A DNA stretch of 10,018 nt from CAYRDC01 sp964422925. GTDB lineage: Bacteria; Bacteroidota; Bacteroidia; Chitinophagales; S012-47. The notes beneath the pieces are model-generated. The model was not told the origin of the DNA and did no database searches. It was given only the letters and a program-made list of their open reading frames with translations. Positions 1 through 6,199 of the stretch are shown in pieces. The position numbers and the translations under genes are program-made. The stretch spans positions 1 to 10,018 of the forward strand of contig CAYRDC010000048.1 of the NCBI GenBank assembly GCA_964422925.1. The letters are read 5' to 3'. Numbering within the stretch: position 1 is the stretch's first letter; each line of letters opens with the position of its first letter.

Positions 1-17
1 GGTTAAATAAATTTATG

Positions 18-25
18 CAAATTTA
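18..25 (-). promoter_or_regulatory. Leftward Bacteroidota -7 box
   Basis: Read on the minus strand this is TAAATTTG, an exact match to the Bacteroidota -7 consensus TAnnTTTG. About 18 bases upstream on that strand lies TTTC, a near match to the -33 TTTG. Transcription would start near position 11 and leave the window, so it would serve a divergent gene beyond the left edge. The region is AT-rich, so chance matches are possible. Confidence 0.35.
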
Positions 26-59
26 AGCAATTCCGGGAGCCTTGAAATAAGGTAAACTG

Positions 60-67
60 TTTTTTTG
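60..67 (+). promoter_or_regulatory. Possible -7 box of the acyl-CoA reductase gene
   Basis: TTTTTTTG matches TAnnTTTG with one mismatch and lies 14 bases before the ATG at 82, a spacing similar to that of other boxes in this window. The only TTG upstream (42-44) is 15 bases away, shorter than the usual spacer of about 19, so the call is weak. No Shine-Dalgarno sequence is visible. Confidence 0.3.
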
Positions 68-81
68 CACAATTATTCTTC

Positions 82-1071
82 ATGAGAAATATAATCCAAA
101 ATCTCGTACGGCTTGGGGTGGAAATGAAAGAGTATGGTATCGGCTGGCAAAATACTGCCCAGATGGCTAATGCAAATAATCCCTGGTTCGTTCCAGACCA
201 TATTCGCTATGCCGTGCAGGCTATTGGGCGGAAAATGCTGCAGGCAGATCGCCTGCAAGCCTGGCTATCAGTCTACCCTATCCCGGTGGATAAACCAAAA
301 ACCATCGGGCTGGTTATGGCCGGGAATGTGCCCCTGTCCGGGTTTCATGACCTGCTGTGCACCCTGGTCAGCGGACATCATGCCCTTGTGAAAGCCTCTT
401 CCAAAGACGAAACACTGATCAAATACGCGGCTTCGAGACTGGAACATTTCGGGTTTCGTGGAAAAATAAAATTTGCGGATCAGCTCAAAGGAGCCGATGC
501 GTTTATTGCTACCGGCAGCGACAACAGCGCTCGTTATTTTCAATATTATTTCGGCAAATATCCCAACATCATCCGCAAAAACCGGAATTCCGTTGCCGTA
601 ATCGATAACCATTGGACAGAAGCGGACTACCGCGCCCTTGGCCGGGATATTTTTCTGTATTTCGGGCTTGGGTGCCGCAGCGTTTCCAAGTTATATGTTC
701 CCAGTGGCTTCGATCTGGAGCGTCTGGCCGGTTACTGGGTCGATTGGAAATGGGTGATGGATTTCTACAAGTACAAGCACAATTACGATTATAATCGCAC
801 CCTGCTTTTAATGAATGGTATCGAGCATTACAGCAATGATTTTGTCATGCTTACGCAGCATGAGCAGATGGCTTCCCCGGTATCCGTGCTTTATTACAGG
901 GAATATGATCAGATAGAGGCTGTGCTCAAAGAGCTGCAATCGAGACAGGAAGAAATTCAATGCGTTGTGGGGAAAGAGCCGGGGATGGTTCCGCCAGGGC
1001 AGGCACAGTACCCGGGGCCTGATGATTATGCGGACGGGATAGACACTTTGCAGTTCCTGACGCGCCTTTAA
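82..1071 (+). CDS. LuxC-like acyl-CoA reductase
   Basis: A 329-residue cytoplasmic protein resembling the acyl-CoA reductase family (LuxC, PF05893, aldehyde-dehydrogenase fold). Members reduce fatty acyl-CoA or an acyl-enzyme to the aldehyde with NADPH. Seen: a glycine-rich stretch GLVMAGNVPLSGFHD at residues 76-90, ATGSDNSARYFQYYF at 143-157 in the cofactor-binding part, and GLGCRSVSKLYVP at 196-208. Cys198 in the last motif is the expected thioester-forming nucleophile. The length is usual for the Bacteroidota form. The ATG at 82 is the only sensible start. No luxA, luxB, luxD or luxE gene is nearby, so a bioluminescence role is not suggested; the substrate is unknown. The stop codon overlaps that of the converging cysteine desulfurase gene by four bases. 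The family call is firm; the acyl substrate and pathway are open. Confidence 0.88.
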   Translation: MRNIIQNLVRLGVEMKEYGIGWQNTAQMANANNPWFVPDHIRYAVQAIGRKMLQADRLQAWLSVYPIPVDKPKTIGLVMAGNVPLSGFHDLLCTLVSGHHALVKASSKDETLIKYAASRLEHFGFRGKIKFADQLKGADAFIATGSDNSARYFQYYFGKYPNIIRKNRNSVAVIDNHWTEADYRALGRDIFLYFGLGCRSVSKLYVPSGFDLERLAGYWVDWKWVMDFYKYKHNYDYNRTLLLMNGIEHYSNDFVMLTQHEQMASPVSVLYYREYDQIEAVLKELQSRQEEIQCVVGKEPGMVPPGQAQYPGPDDYADGIDTLQFLTRL

Positions 1072-2228
1072 CCGGCCATGATATTACCGGCCGGTATGAA
1101 TTGCTTCAGCTGGTCAATCGCGTAATCAATCTCTTCTATGGTATTGAACTTGGAGAAGGAGAACCGCACAGCTGTGCGCTTGGGGTCTTTGCCCAACGCG
1201 GAGAGCACGTGGGAACCCACATTGCTTCCCGAACTGCAGGCGCTGCCGCTCGAAGCCGCGATGCCCGCGATATCGAGGTTGTAAATCAGAATATCCCCTA
1301 TGGGGCTTGGCGGGCAGGAAATATTCAACACCGTGTACAGATAATCCCCTTCCAGGGGACTGTTGAATTTCATGCCCGGAAATTCAGCTATCAGCCGGTC
1401 CACCATATGCCTGCGCAGCCCTTCGATGTGGGTTTTATAATCTTCCATCCGTTCGCAACCCAGTTCGAATGCTTTTCCAAGCCCCACGATTCCGTAAAGG
1501 TTTTCGGTTCCTGCCCGGAGATTCCGCTCCTGGGCGCCTCCCTGCAGCATAGGCCGGATCATCGCGTCACTGCGCACATACATGAATCCAGTCCCCTTGG
1601 GACCATAAAACTTATGGGCAGACCCGGTTATGAAATCTACCGGAATTTCCTGCAGGTCCAACGGGAAATGGGTAACCGACTGGACGGTATCGGAGAAGAA
1701 CAAGGCCTTGTATTCCCGGCACAGCGAACCCACTTTCAGGATATCGGTTACCACTCCGATCTCATTGTTGGCATGCATCAGGGCCACGAGGGTTTTCCCG
1801 CTCTTTTCCCGCAGCAGGGTTTCCAGGTGCTCATAATCTACGCTCCCGTCATTGTGTAGGGAAACGAAATCCACCTGAACGGCTTGATGCCTTTCGAGGT
1901 ACTTCACCGGGTGGAGCACGCAATGATGTTCGATGTGCGAGGTGATAATCCGCTTTACGCCCAGGTCACGCACGGCACAGTTCAGGATGGTATTGGAGGA
2001 TTCCGTCCCGCCTGAGGTGAAAAAAATCTCGCCCGGGCTGGCATTCAGGTACCTGGCAACTGTTTTCCGGGCTTTTTCAATGGCAGCCCGTGTTTCCCGC
2101 CCGTATTGATGAATGGAAGACGGGTTTCCGAACTTTTCAGTCAGAAAAGGCATCATGGCTTCCAGCACTTCCGGATCCAGTGGGCTGGTAGCGGCATTGT
2201 CAAGGTAAACACGTTTTCTTTCAGGCAT
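1068..2228 (-). CDS. Cysteine desulfurase (NifS/IscS family)
   Basis: A 386-residue PLP-dependent enzyme of aminotransferase class V. It removes sulfur from L-cysteine, giving alanine and an enzyme persulfide that feeds Fe-S cluster assembly or tRNA thiolation. Seen: YLDNAATSPLDP at residues 8-19, the histidine pair near 101-102, SDTVQ at 179-183 (Asp180 and Gln183 contact PLP), the Schiff-base lysine Lys206 in GSAHKFYGPKG, RAGTEN at 238-243, and the persulfide-forming Cys331 in SSGSACSSGS. The SSGSACS loop is typical of the IscS/NifS group rather than SufS. The ATG at 2228 is well placed before the conserved VYLDNAAT. The gene follows the mutase gene after 59 bases, so it may be cotranscribed, but a -7 box in the gap suggests its own promoter too. 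No iscU, sufBCD or nifU is visible, so nifS versus iscS cannot be decided. Confidence 0.93.
   Translation of the reverse strand: MPERKRVYLDNAATSPLDPEVLEAMMPFLTEKFGNPSSIHQYGRETRAAIEKARKTVARYLNASPGEIFFTSGGTESSNTILNCAVRDLGVKRIITSHIEHHCVLHPVKYLERHQAVQVDFVSLHNDGSVDYEHLETLLREKSGKTLVALMHANNEIGVVTDILKVGSLCREYKALFFSDTVQSVTHFPLDLQEIPVDFITGSAHKFYGPKGTGFMYVRSDAMIRPMLQGGAQERNLRAGTENLYGIVGLGKAFELGCERMEDYKTHIEGLRRHMVDRLIAEFPGMKFNSPLEGDYLYTVLNISCPPSPIGDILIYNLDIAGIAASSGSACSSGSNVGSHVLSALGKDPKRTAVRFSFSKFNTIEEIDYAIDQLKQFIPAGNIMAG
1085..1096. repeat. 12-bp perfect palindrome at the 3' end of the desulfurase gene
   Basis: TACCGGCCGGTA is a perfect palindrome within the last codons of the cysteine desulfurase gene and 14 bases past the reductase stop. 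Its right half can instead pair with ACCGGCC at 1071-1077, giving a 7-bp stem with an 11-base loop just after the reductase stop. No T-run follows, so it is not a standard intrinsic terminator; it might stabilise the end of the reductase mRNA. Confidence 0.35.
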
Positions 2229-2253
2229 GGACTTTTCTTGATCAGAGACAGCA

Positions 2254-2261
2254 CAAAGTTA
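2254..2261 (-). promoter_or_regulatory. -7 box for the cysteine desulfurase gene
   Basis: On the minus strand this is TAACTTTG, an exact TAnnTTTG match. It sits in the 59-base gap after the mutase stop and 25 bases before the desulfurase ATG, predicting a leader of about 20 bases. A good -33 TTTG is not obvious, so it may be a weak internal promoter added to read-through from the mutase gene. Confidence 0.45.
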
Positions 2262-2287
2262 CGGGATTAAGGCTAAACCGGCACTTT

Positions 2288-3676
2288 TCAGGCGTTTCCC
2301 CTTAATGCATCCTGGATATCCGCCATAATCTGCCTTGCCATATTATCGGCCGTATGTTCCGAGTGGCTTTCGGCATAAATCCGTATGATAGGCTCTGTGT
2401 TGGATCGCCTTAAATGAACCCAATCATCATCAAAATAAATCTTCAGCCCGTCAATATCCACCAAGGGCAGGTGCTGGTACTTGCTCCGAATTTTAGCAAA
2501 TATGCCGTCCAGATTGTCCTGCGGGTCGAGTGATACTTTGTTTTTGGAGATGTAGTAATCCGGATATCGCGCCCGCAGGGCTGACATGGAAAGGCCGGAA
2601 TCAGCGAGGTAAGACAGCACCAGGGCAATGCCTGCCAGCGCATCGCGGCCATAGTGCAAAGCCGGGTAAATCACCCCTCCGTTCCCTTCTCCTCCAATGA
2701 TGGCGCCTACGGATTTCATCTTTTCCACTACATGCACCTCCCCTACGGCCGATTCAAAATATTCGCCACCGGCTTTTCCCGTTATTTCCCGCAGAGCCCG
2801 CGTGGAGCTCAGGTTGGAAACCGTATTCCCGGGCTGGTGCTGCAGTACGTAATCAGCCGCGGCAACCAGCGTATATTCCTCCCCGAAACAACTGCCATCT
2901 TCACAAATAAACACCAACCGATCTACATCCGGGTCTACGGCAATGCCCAGGTCCGCCTGCAGGGTGTTGACCCGGGAGGAAAGTTCCGTGAGGTTTTCAG
3001 GCAACGGTTCCGGGTTATGGGCAAAGCGGCCGTCAACGGTATCATTGATCACGGTAACTTCTTCCACCCCGAGTTGGTGCAGAAGCTGGGGCACAGCTAT
3101 GGCTCCGGTGGAATTCACCGGGTCCACTACAATTTTAAAATTCCGCTTCCTGATAACTTCGCGGTTCACCAGGGGAAGGGCCAGGATCTGTTCAATATGA
3201 TACGACAGGTAACCGCTGGCTGATTGGCAGCCCCCAACCTCCGCGGCAGGCGCGTATTCAATCGGTTTCTCCATTAATTTCATGAGGCTGACGCCATCGG
3301 CTTCGCTGATAAATTCTCCGTGTTTGTTCAGTAATTTCAGGGCATTCCATTCCCTGAGGTTATGGCTGGCAGTGATAATGATCCCACCCGCGGCTTTTTC
3401 AGCGGGAACCGCCATTTCCACTGTAGGGGTTGTGCTTAACCCAAGATCCAGCACGTCAAAGCCCATGGCCATCAGCATACCGCTAACCATCCGGCTGATC
3501 ATCTCGCCACTGGCCCGGCCATCCCTTCCAATTACGATTTTCGTGGAGCGGCTGTGTCTTTTTAATAATAAGGCAAAAGCTCTGGTAAAACCCACCATAT
3601 CCTCCGGAGTCAACCCCTCACCCGGCTGCCCGCCAACGGTGCCCCGAATGCCCGATATGCTTTTAATTAAAGGCAA
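2288..3676 (-). CDS. glmM: Phosphoglucosamine mutase / phosphohexose mutase
   Basis: A 462-residue alpha-D-phosphohexomutase. In Bacteroidota this type is usually assigned as GlmM, which converts glucosamine-6-phosphate to glucosamine-1-phosphate for UDP-GlcNAc, the precursor of peptidoglycan and LPS. Seen: ISGIRGTVGG at residues 7-16, the phospho-serine loop TASHN with Ser104, the magnesium loop DPDVDR at 248-253, the sugar loop GGEGNGG at 328-334, and the phosphate-binding RRSNTEP at 423-429. All four catalytic loops are intact. The start is TTG: an in-frame stop (TAA) lies only three codons upstream, and the next in-frame Met (residue 27) would remove the conserved ISGIRG. The gene faces away from the bTHX gene across a 181-base gap. 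Specificity cannot be read by eye, so phosphomannomutase or phosphoglucomutase activity remains possible. Confidence 0.9.
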   Translation of the reverse strand: MPLIKSISGIRGTVGGQPGEGLTPEDMVGFTRAFALLLKRHSRSTKIVIGRDGRASGEMISRMVSGMLMAMGFDVLDLGLSTTPTVEMAVPAEKAAGGIIITASHNLREWNALKLLNKHGEFISEADGVSLMKLMEKPIEYAPAAEVGGCQSASGYLSYHIEQILALPLVNREVIRKRNFKIVVDPVNSTGAIAVPQLLHQLGVEEVTVINDTVDGRFAHNPEPLPENLTELSSRVNTLQADLGIAVDPDVDRLVFICEDGSCFGEEYTLVAAADYVLQHQPGNTVSNLSSTRALREITGKAGGEYFESAVGEVHVVEKMKSVGAIIGGEGNGGVIYPALHYGRDALAGIALVLSYLADSGLSMSALRARYPDYYISKNKVSLDPQDNLDGIFAKIRSKYQHLPLVDIDGLKIYFDDDWVHLRRSNTEPIIRIYAESHSEHTADNMARQIMADIQDALRGNA

Positions 3677-3719
3677 TTGGTATTATGAAATTTCTAAAAA
3701 AAAGTATTGTAACAATTGT

Positions 3720-3727
3720 CAAAATTA
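3720..3727 (-). promoter_or_regulatory. -7 box for the mutase gene
   Basis: On the minus strand this is TAATTTTG, an exact TAnnTTTG match, 43 bases before the TTG start of the mutase. It would give a leader of roughly 35 bases. No clear -33 TTTG is seen. The leader is AT-rich and has no Shine-Dalgarno sequence. Confidence 0.4.
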
Positions 3728-3810
3728 CAATGATTTCCGAGGAGGTTGTAAATTATCTTATCAACATTTTTTTATAACCTTTCTGTATAAACGGCCGGAT
3801 AACTATTTTG

Positions 3811-3841
3811 TTTGTACATGGATTTGAATTGCCTATTTTTG
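3811..3841 (+). promoter_or_regulatory. Promoter of the bTHX gene (-33 and -7 boxes)
   Basis: TTTG at 3811-3814 is followed after 19 bases by TATTTTTG at 3834-3841. Both boxes and the spacing fit the Bacteroidota sigma-ABfr consensus TTTG-N19-TAnnTTTG. It is the best promoter in the window, as expected for a ribosomal protein gene. Transcription would start near 3848, leaving a leader of about 10 bases before the ATG at 3858. Confidence 0.65.
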
Positions 3842-3857
3842 CGCCAAAAGAAAAACT

Positions 3858-4079
3858 ATGGGTAAAGGAGATAAAAGAACCAGGAGAGGAAAAATCATTG
3901 CAGGATCCTTTGGCAAAGCGCGTCCGCATAAGCTCAACAAAGGTCAAGGGTATATACCACCCAAAGTGGAAGCTGAAGAGGTGAAAGAGCAGTCGGCCGC
4001 TAAGAAAACCACCAAAAAGCCGATAGCCAAAAAAACAGCTGCTAAAAAAACAAAAGCCAGGAAGGAAAAATCCGAGTAA
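3858..4079 (+). CDS. 30S ribosomal protein THX (bTHX) with basic tail
   Basis: A 73-residue, very basic protein. Its first 25 or so residues (MGKGDKRTRRGKIIAGSFGK, then ARPHK) match the pattern of Thermus Thx, a short peptide bound in the head of the 30S subunit, and of its Bacteroidota relatives. After a linker (GYIPPKVEAEEVKEQS, 31-46) residues 47-72 form a lysine/alanine/threonine-rich tail with repeated AKK-type units, like histone H1 or HU tails. Thermus Thx, as I recall it, ends soon after the core, so the tail more than doubles the protein. The gene stands alone between a strong promoter and a strong terminator. No other ribosomal protein gene is near. The bTHX call rests on the N-terminal motif; the tail's role (rRNA binding is plausible) is inference. 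Confidence 0.85.
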   Translation: MGKGDKRTRRGKIIAGSFGKARPHKLNKGQGYIPPKVEAEEVKEQSAAKKTTKKPIAKKTAAKKTKARKEKSE

Positions 4080-4085
4080 CCGGAT

Positions 4086-4109
4086 AAGCCCCGTCCAAGG
4101 GGCTTTTTT
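4086..4109 (+). terminator. Intrinsic terminator after bTHX
   Basis: AAGCCCC (4086-4092), a six-base loop, and GGGGCTT (4099-4105) form a perfect 7-bp stem running into a T-run to 4109. It begins 7 bases after the bTHX stop codon and closes a single-gene transcription unit. There is no T-run on the opposite side, so it acts rightward only. Confidence 0.85.
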
Positions 4110-4137
4110 ATTGTCCGCTCCGGCTGAAATTCTTTCC

Positions 4138-4145
4138 TAAATTTG
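4138..4145 (+). promoter_or_regulatory. -7 box of the DUF5106 thioredoxin gene
   Basis: TAAATTTG is an exact TAnnTTTG match just after the bTHX terminator. Transcription would start near 4152, about 50 bases before the ATG at 4201. This argues against the in-frame TTG at 4150 as the start of translation. A TTG at 4111-4113 is 24 bases upstream, wider than the ideal spacing. Confidence 0.45.
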
Positions 4146-4200
4146 TGCTTTGCGTTTCCTGTTGCACAGTTTTTGCTATCAACCGCGAAAATCTTTCGGT

Positions 4201-5619
4201 ATGAAACGGCTATTGACTTTGGTTTTGATTTTATCCGGTTTAACCTGTTTGCACGCTGCTGATTCCGGTTACCGCATCAAAGTGCATATTGAAGGGATGG
4301 AAGATTCCACCATTTACCTGGCCCACCATTACGGCAATATGCAGGTCATGAAAGACACCATCCGTCTGGACAGCAAGGGGAATGGAGTATTCAGCGGGGA
4401 AGAAAAACTGCCCGGGGGCATTTACCTGGTGGTCCTGCCACCCGATAATCATTATTTCGAGATAATTATTGACCGGGACCAGGCCTTCAGCCTCACCACC
4501 AGGGAAGGCAGCCTGGTGGATGACATGATTGTGAAAGGCAGCGAGGACAATAAGGTTTTTTACGAAGATCTCCGGTTTATTAAAGCCCAGCGGGAAACCT
4601 ACAACCACATCCGGAAACTCCGCGATAAACAGGACCCCGGCAGCGATTCAGCCAAGGTCTATAATATGCAGCTTGAACAAATCAGCCAGGCCGTGAATGA
4701 TCACCGGGAAGAGCTTGCCCGGAAATATCCGGATATGTTTTACATCAAAGTGTTAAAAGCCACCAAAGACCCCACCCCACCGGAACCGGAAAGGGACAGT
4801 GCCGGAAATCTCATTGACTCTTTTTATGTGTACCACTATTACAAGTATCACTTTTTTGACAATTTCGATTTTTCAGACGAACGCCTGCTTCGCACGCCCA
4901 TCTACCACCGCAAACTGGACGATTACATACATAAATGGACCATACAATACCCGGATTCCATCATCAAGGCCGTTGACCGTGTGGTTTCGCTGGCCCGGGC
5001 CAACCATGAAATATTCAAATACACCGTAGCCTACCTTTTGAATGAGTACGCCTCCAATAAAATCATGGGCATGGATGCCGTATATGTCCACATAGCTGAA
5101 AAGTATTACCTCAGTGGCGAAGCCGACTGGATCGGTGAAGAACAGCTGGATAAGATCCGGAAAGACGCGCTGGCGCTCAAACCGTTATTGCTCGGAAAAA
5201 CAGCCCCGAATGTAATCGTGCGGGACCGTGCCGGTAACTGGCGTTCCCTGAATGATGTGCAGGCGAAATACACGATCCTTTATTTCTGGGATTCTGATTG
5301 CGGTACCTGCCGCAAGGAAACGCCCAAGTTGTACGATTACTACCTCAAGGTTAAGAAAAAAGGGGTGGAAGTCTTTGCCGTCAGCATTGAATTATTGCGG
5401 GAAAACTGGGAATCCTTTATCGATGAGCACCACATGACCGAATGGATCAATTGCATAGACGACAAGGAGGAAACCAACTTCCGGTATGTCTATAACATCA
5501 AGGGCACTCCGTTGATTTTTTTGCTGGACAAGGATAAAAAAATCGTAGCCAAGCGCCTGAGCGTTGAGCAGCTTGAGCAATATCTTGACCGTTTGCTCGA
5601 AGAAAAAGAGAAACTTTAA
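4201..5619 (+). CDS. Secreted DUF4369/DUF5106 thioredoxin-like protein (TlpA type)
   Basis: A 472-residue exported protein. Seen: a signal peptide at residues 1-20 (KR, then a hydrophobic stretch, ending LHAA); a beta-rich N-terminal region at about 22-125 that resembles DUF4369; a helical middle at about 130-330 with charged segments like DUF5106; and a C-terminal thioredoxin fold at about 331-470. The thioredoxin part holds the active site DCGTC (Cys367, Cys370) after YFWDS and the cis-proline motif GTP (Pro437). Related Bacteroidota proteins are thought to be periplasmic disulfide reductases; the partner is unknown. The open frame extends upstream to a TTG at 4150, but ATG 4201 is chosen because it gives a clean signal peptide and lies downstream of the predicted promoter. 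It converges on msrB with a four-base stop overlap. A redox link to MsrB is tempting but unproven. Confidence 0.85.
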   Translation: MKRLLTLVLILSGLTCLHAADSGYRIKVHIEGMEDSTIYLAHHYGNMQVMKDTIRLDSKGNGVFSGEEKLPGGIYLVVLPPDNHYFEIIIDRDQAFSLTTREGSLVDDMIVKGSEDNKVFYEDLRFIKAQRETYNHIRKLRDKQDPGSDSAKVYNMQLEQISQAVNDHREELARKYPDMFYIKVLKATKDPTPPEPERDSAGNLIDSFYVYHYYKYHFFDNFDFSDERLLRTPIYHRKLDDYIHKWTIQYPDSIIKAVDRVVSLARANHEIFKYTVAYLLNEYASNKIMGMDAVYVHIAEKYYLSGEADWIGEEQLDKIRKDALALKPLLLGKTAPNVIVRDRAGNWRSLNDVQAKYTILYFWDSDCGTCRKETPKLYDYYLKVKKKGVEVFAVSIELLRENWESFIDEHHMTEWINCIDDKEETNFRYVYNIKGTPLIFLLDKDKKIVAKRLSVEQLEQYLDRLLEEKEKL

Positions 5620-5627
5620 TCTTTTTT
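5603..5627. terminator. Weak AT-rich hairpin at the convergent gene ends
   Basis: AAAAAGA (5603-5609) and TCTTTTT (5620-5626) are complementary across a 10-base loop centred on the shared TTAA stop. A T-run lies on each strand, so it could act as a weak terminator in both directions. The stem is only 7 bp and mostly A-T, so this is a tentative call. Confidence 0.25.
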
Positions 5628-6107
5628 GAATTTCAGGGCAGCTGAATTAATGCAATACCGCAGGCCGGTGGGTTGCGGGCCGTCCGGGAAGACGTGACCC
5701 AGGTGGGCCCCGCAACGGGCGCACAGTATTTCCGTCCGGATCATGCTGAAACTGGTGTCGGTTTTTTCTTCTATCCTGCTTCTGTCTACCGGTTGGTAAA
5801 AGCTGGGCCAGCCTGAACCACTGGCATACTTGGTTTCTGAGGAAAACAATTCGGCACCACAGCAATAACAGGTGTACATTCCCTGCTCCTTATAGTTCCA
5901 GTATTGATTCCTGAATGCCGGCTCGGTTCCCTTCTGGCGGGTGATGTAATAAACATCTTCCGGCAGGATCTTCCGCCACTCTTCATCCGTTTTTATCACT
6001 TTACCGCCAGTATTATCTCCTGATTTCATGGTTTGCTCGTTTTGGGTTTGCCCGCAAGCTGATACCACCATCCACAGGGCAAAAGGAAAGATTAAAACAG
6101 CTTTCAT
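5616..6107 (-). CDS. msrB: Peptide-methionine (R)-S-oxide reductase, lipoprotein form
   Basis: A 163-residue MsrB that reduces methionine-R-sulfoxide in proteins. Seen: a lipoprotein signal ending VVSAC (lipid-bearing Cys18); EEWRKILPEDVYYITRQKGTE at about 42-62; zinc cysteine pairs Cys80/Cys83 (in YTCYCCGAE) and Cys129/Cys132 (in CARCG); GSGWPSF at 97-103; GAHLGHVFPDGPQPTG at 133-148; and the catalytic Cys152 in RYCINS. The domain is complete. The position before GWPSF is Ser98, where E. coli MsrB, as I recall, has its resolving cysteine; an extra Cys82 lies inside the zinc pair. The frame extends to a TTG at 6116, but ATG 6107 gives a normal signal peptide. The lipobox places the enzyme on the envelope. 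It faces away from the DUF6580 gene; no convincing msrB promoter is visible in the 92-base gap. Confidence 0.93.
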   Translation of the reverse strand: MKAVLIFPFALWMVVSACGQTQNEQTMKSGDNTGGKVIKTDEEWRKILPEDVYYITRQKGTEPAFRNQYWNYKEQGMYTCYCCGAELFSSETKYASGSGWPSFYQPVDRSRIEEKTDTSFSMIRTEILCARCGAHLGHVFPDGPQPTGLRYCINSAALKFKKD

Positions 6108-6174
6108 AGAGATCAATCAGGTGTATTTGTTAACAACCCGCAACCCATGCCGGTTTAATAAACAGACAAGTTTT

Positions 6175-6182
6175 TATTTTTG
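6175..6182 (+). promoter_or_regulatory. -7 box of the DUF6580 gene
   Basis: TATTTTTG is an exact TAnnTTTG match and the same 8-mer as the bTHX box. It lies 17 bases before the ATG at 6200, predicting a leader of about 11 bases. The -33 region has only GGTTTA near 6152-6157, so this promoter looks weaker than that of bTHX. Confidence 0.5.
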
Positions 6183-6199
6183 CTTAAAAGTAAAGATAT

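Noticed and set aside
1101..1859. A 252-codon plus-strand frame opposite the cysteine desulfurase
   Set aside because: The minus strand encodes an intact PLP enzyme with Lys206 and Cys331; the plus frame has low-complexity composition and no recognisable domain.
2654..3827. Plus-strand frames of 189 and 181 codons opposite the mutase gene
   Set aside because: The minus-strand mutase has all four catalytic loops; these frames show no motif or promoter and run through its conserved parts.
3677..3857. Possible small RNA or tRNA in the 181-base divergent gap
   Set aside because: No cloverleaf or strong hairpin is visible; the gap is AT-rich and explained by two opposing promoters.
3990..4077. 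The Lys/Ala-rich tail of bTHX as a separate repeat element
   Set aside because: The repetition is at the codon level (AAA, AAG and GCT/GCC runs) within one continuous frame; there are no exact DNA repeat units.
4150..4200. N-terminal extension of the DUF5106 protein from a TTG at 4150
   Set aside because: It would put 17 unlikely residues before a good signal peptide and begin upstream of the predicted transcription start near 4152.
6108..6116. TTG start three codons upstream of msrB
   Set aside because: ATG at 6107 gives a normal lipoprotein signal; there is no evidence for the weaker upstream start.
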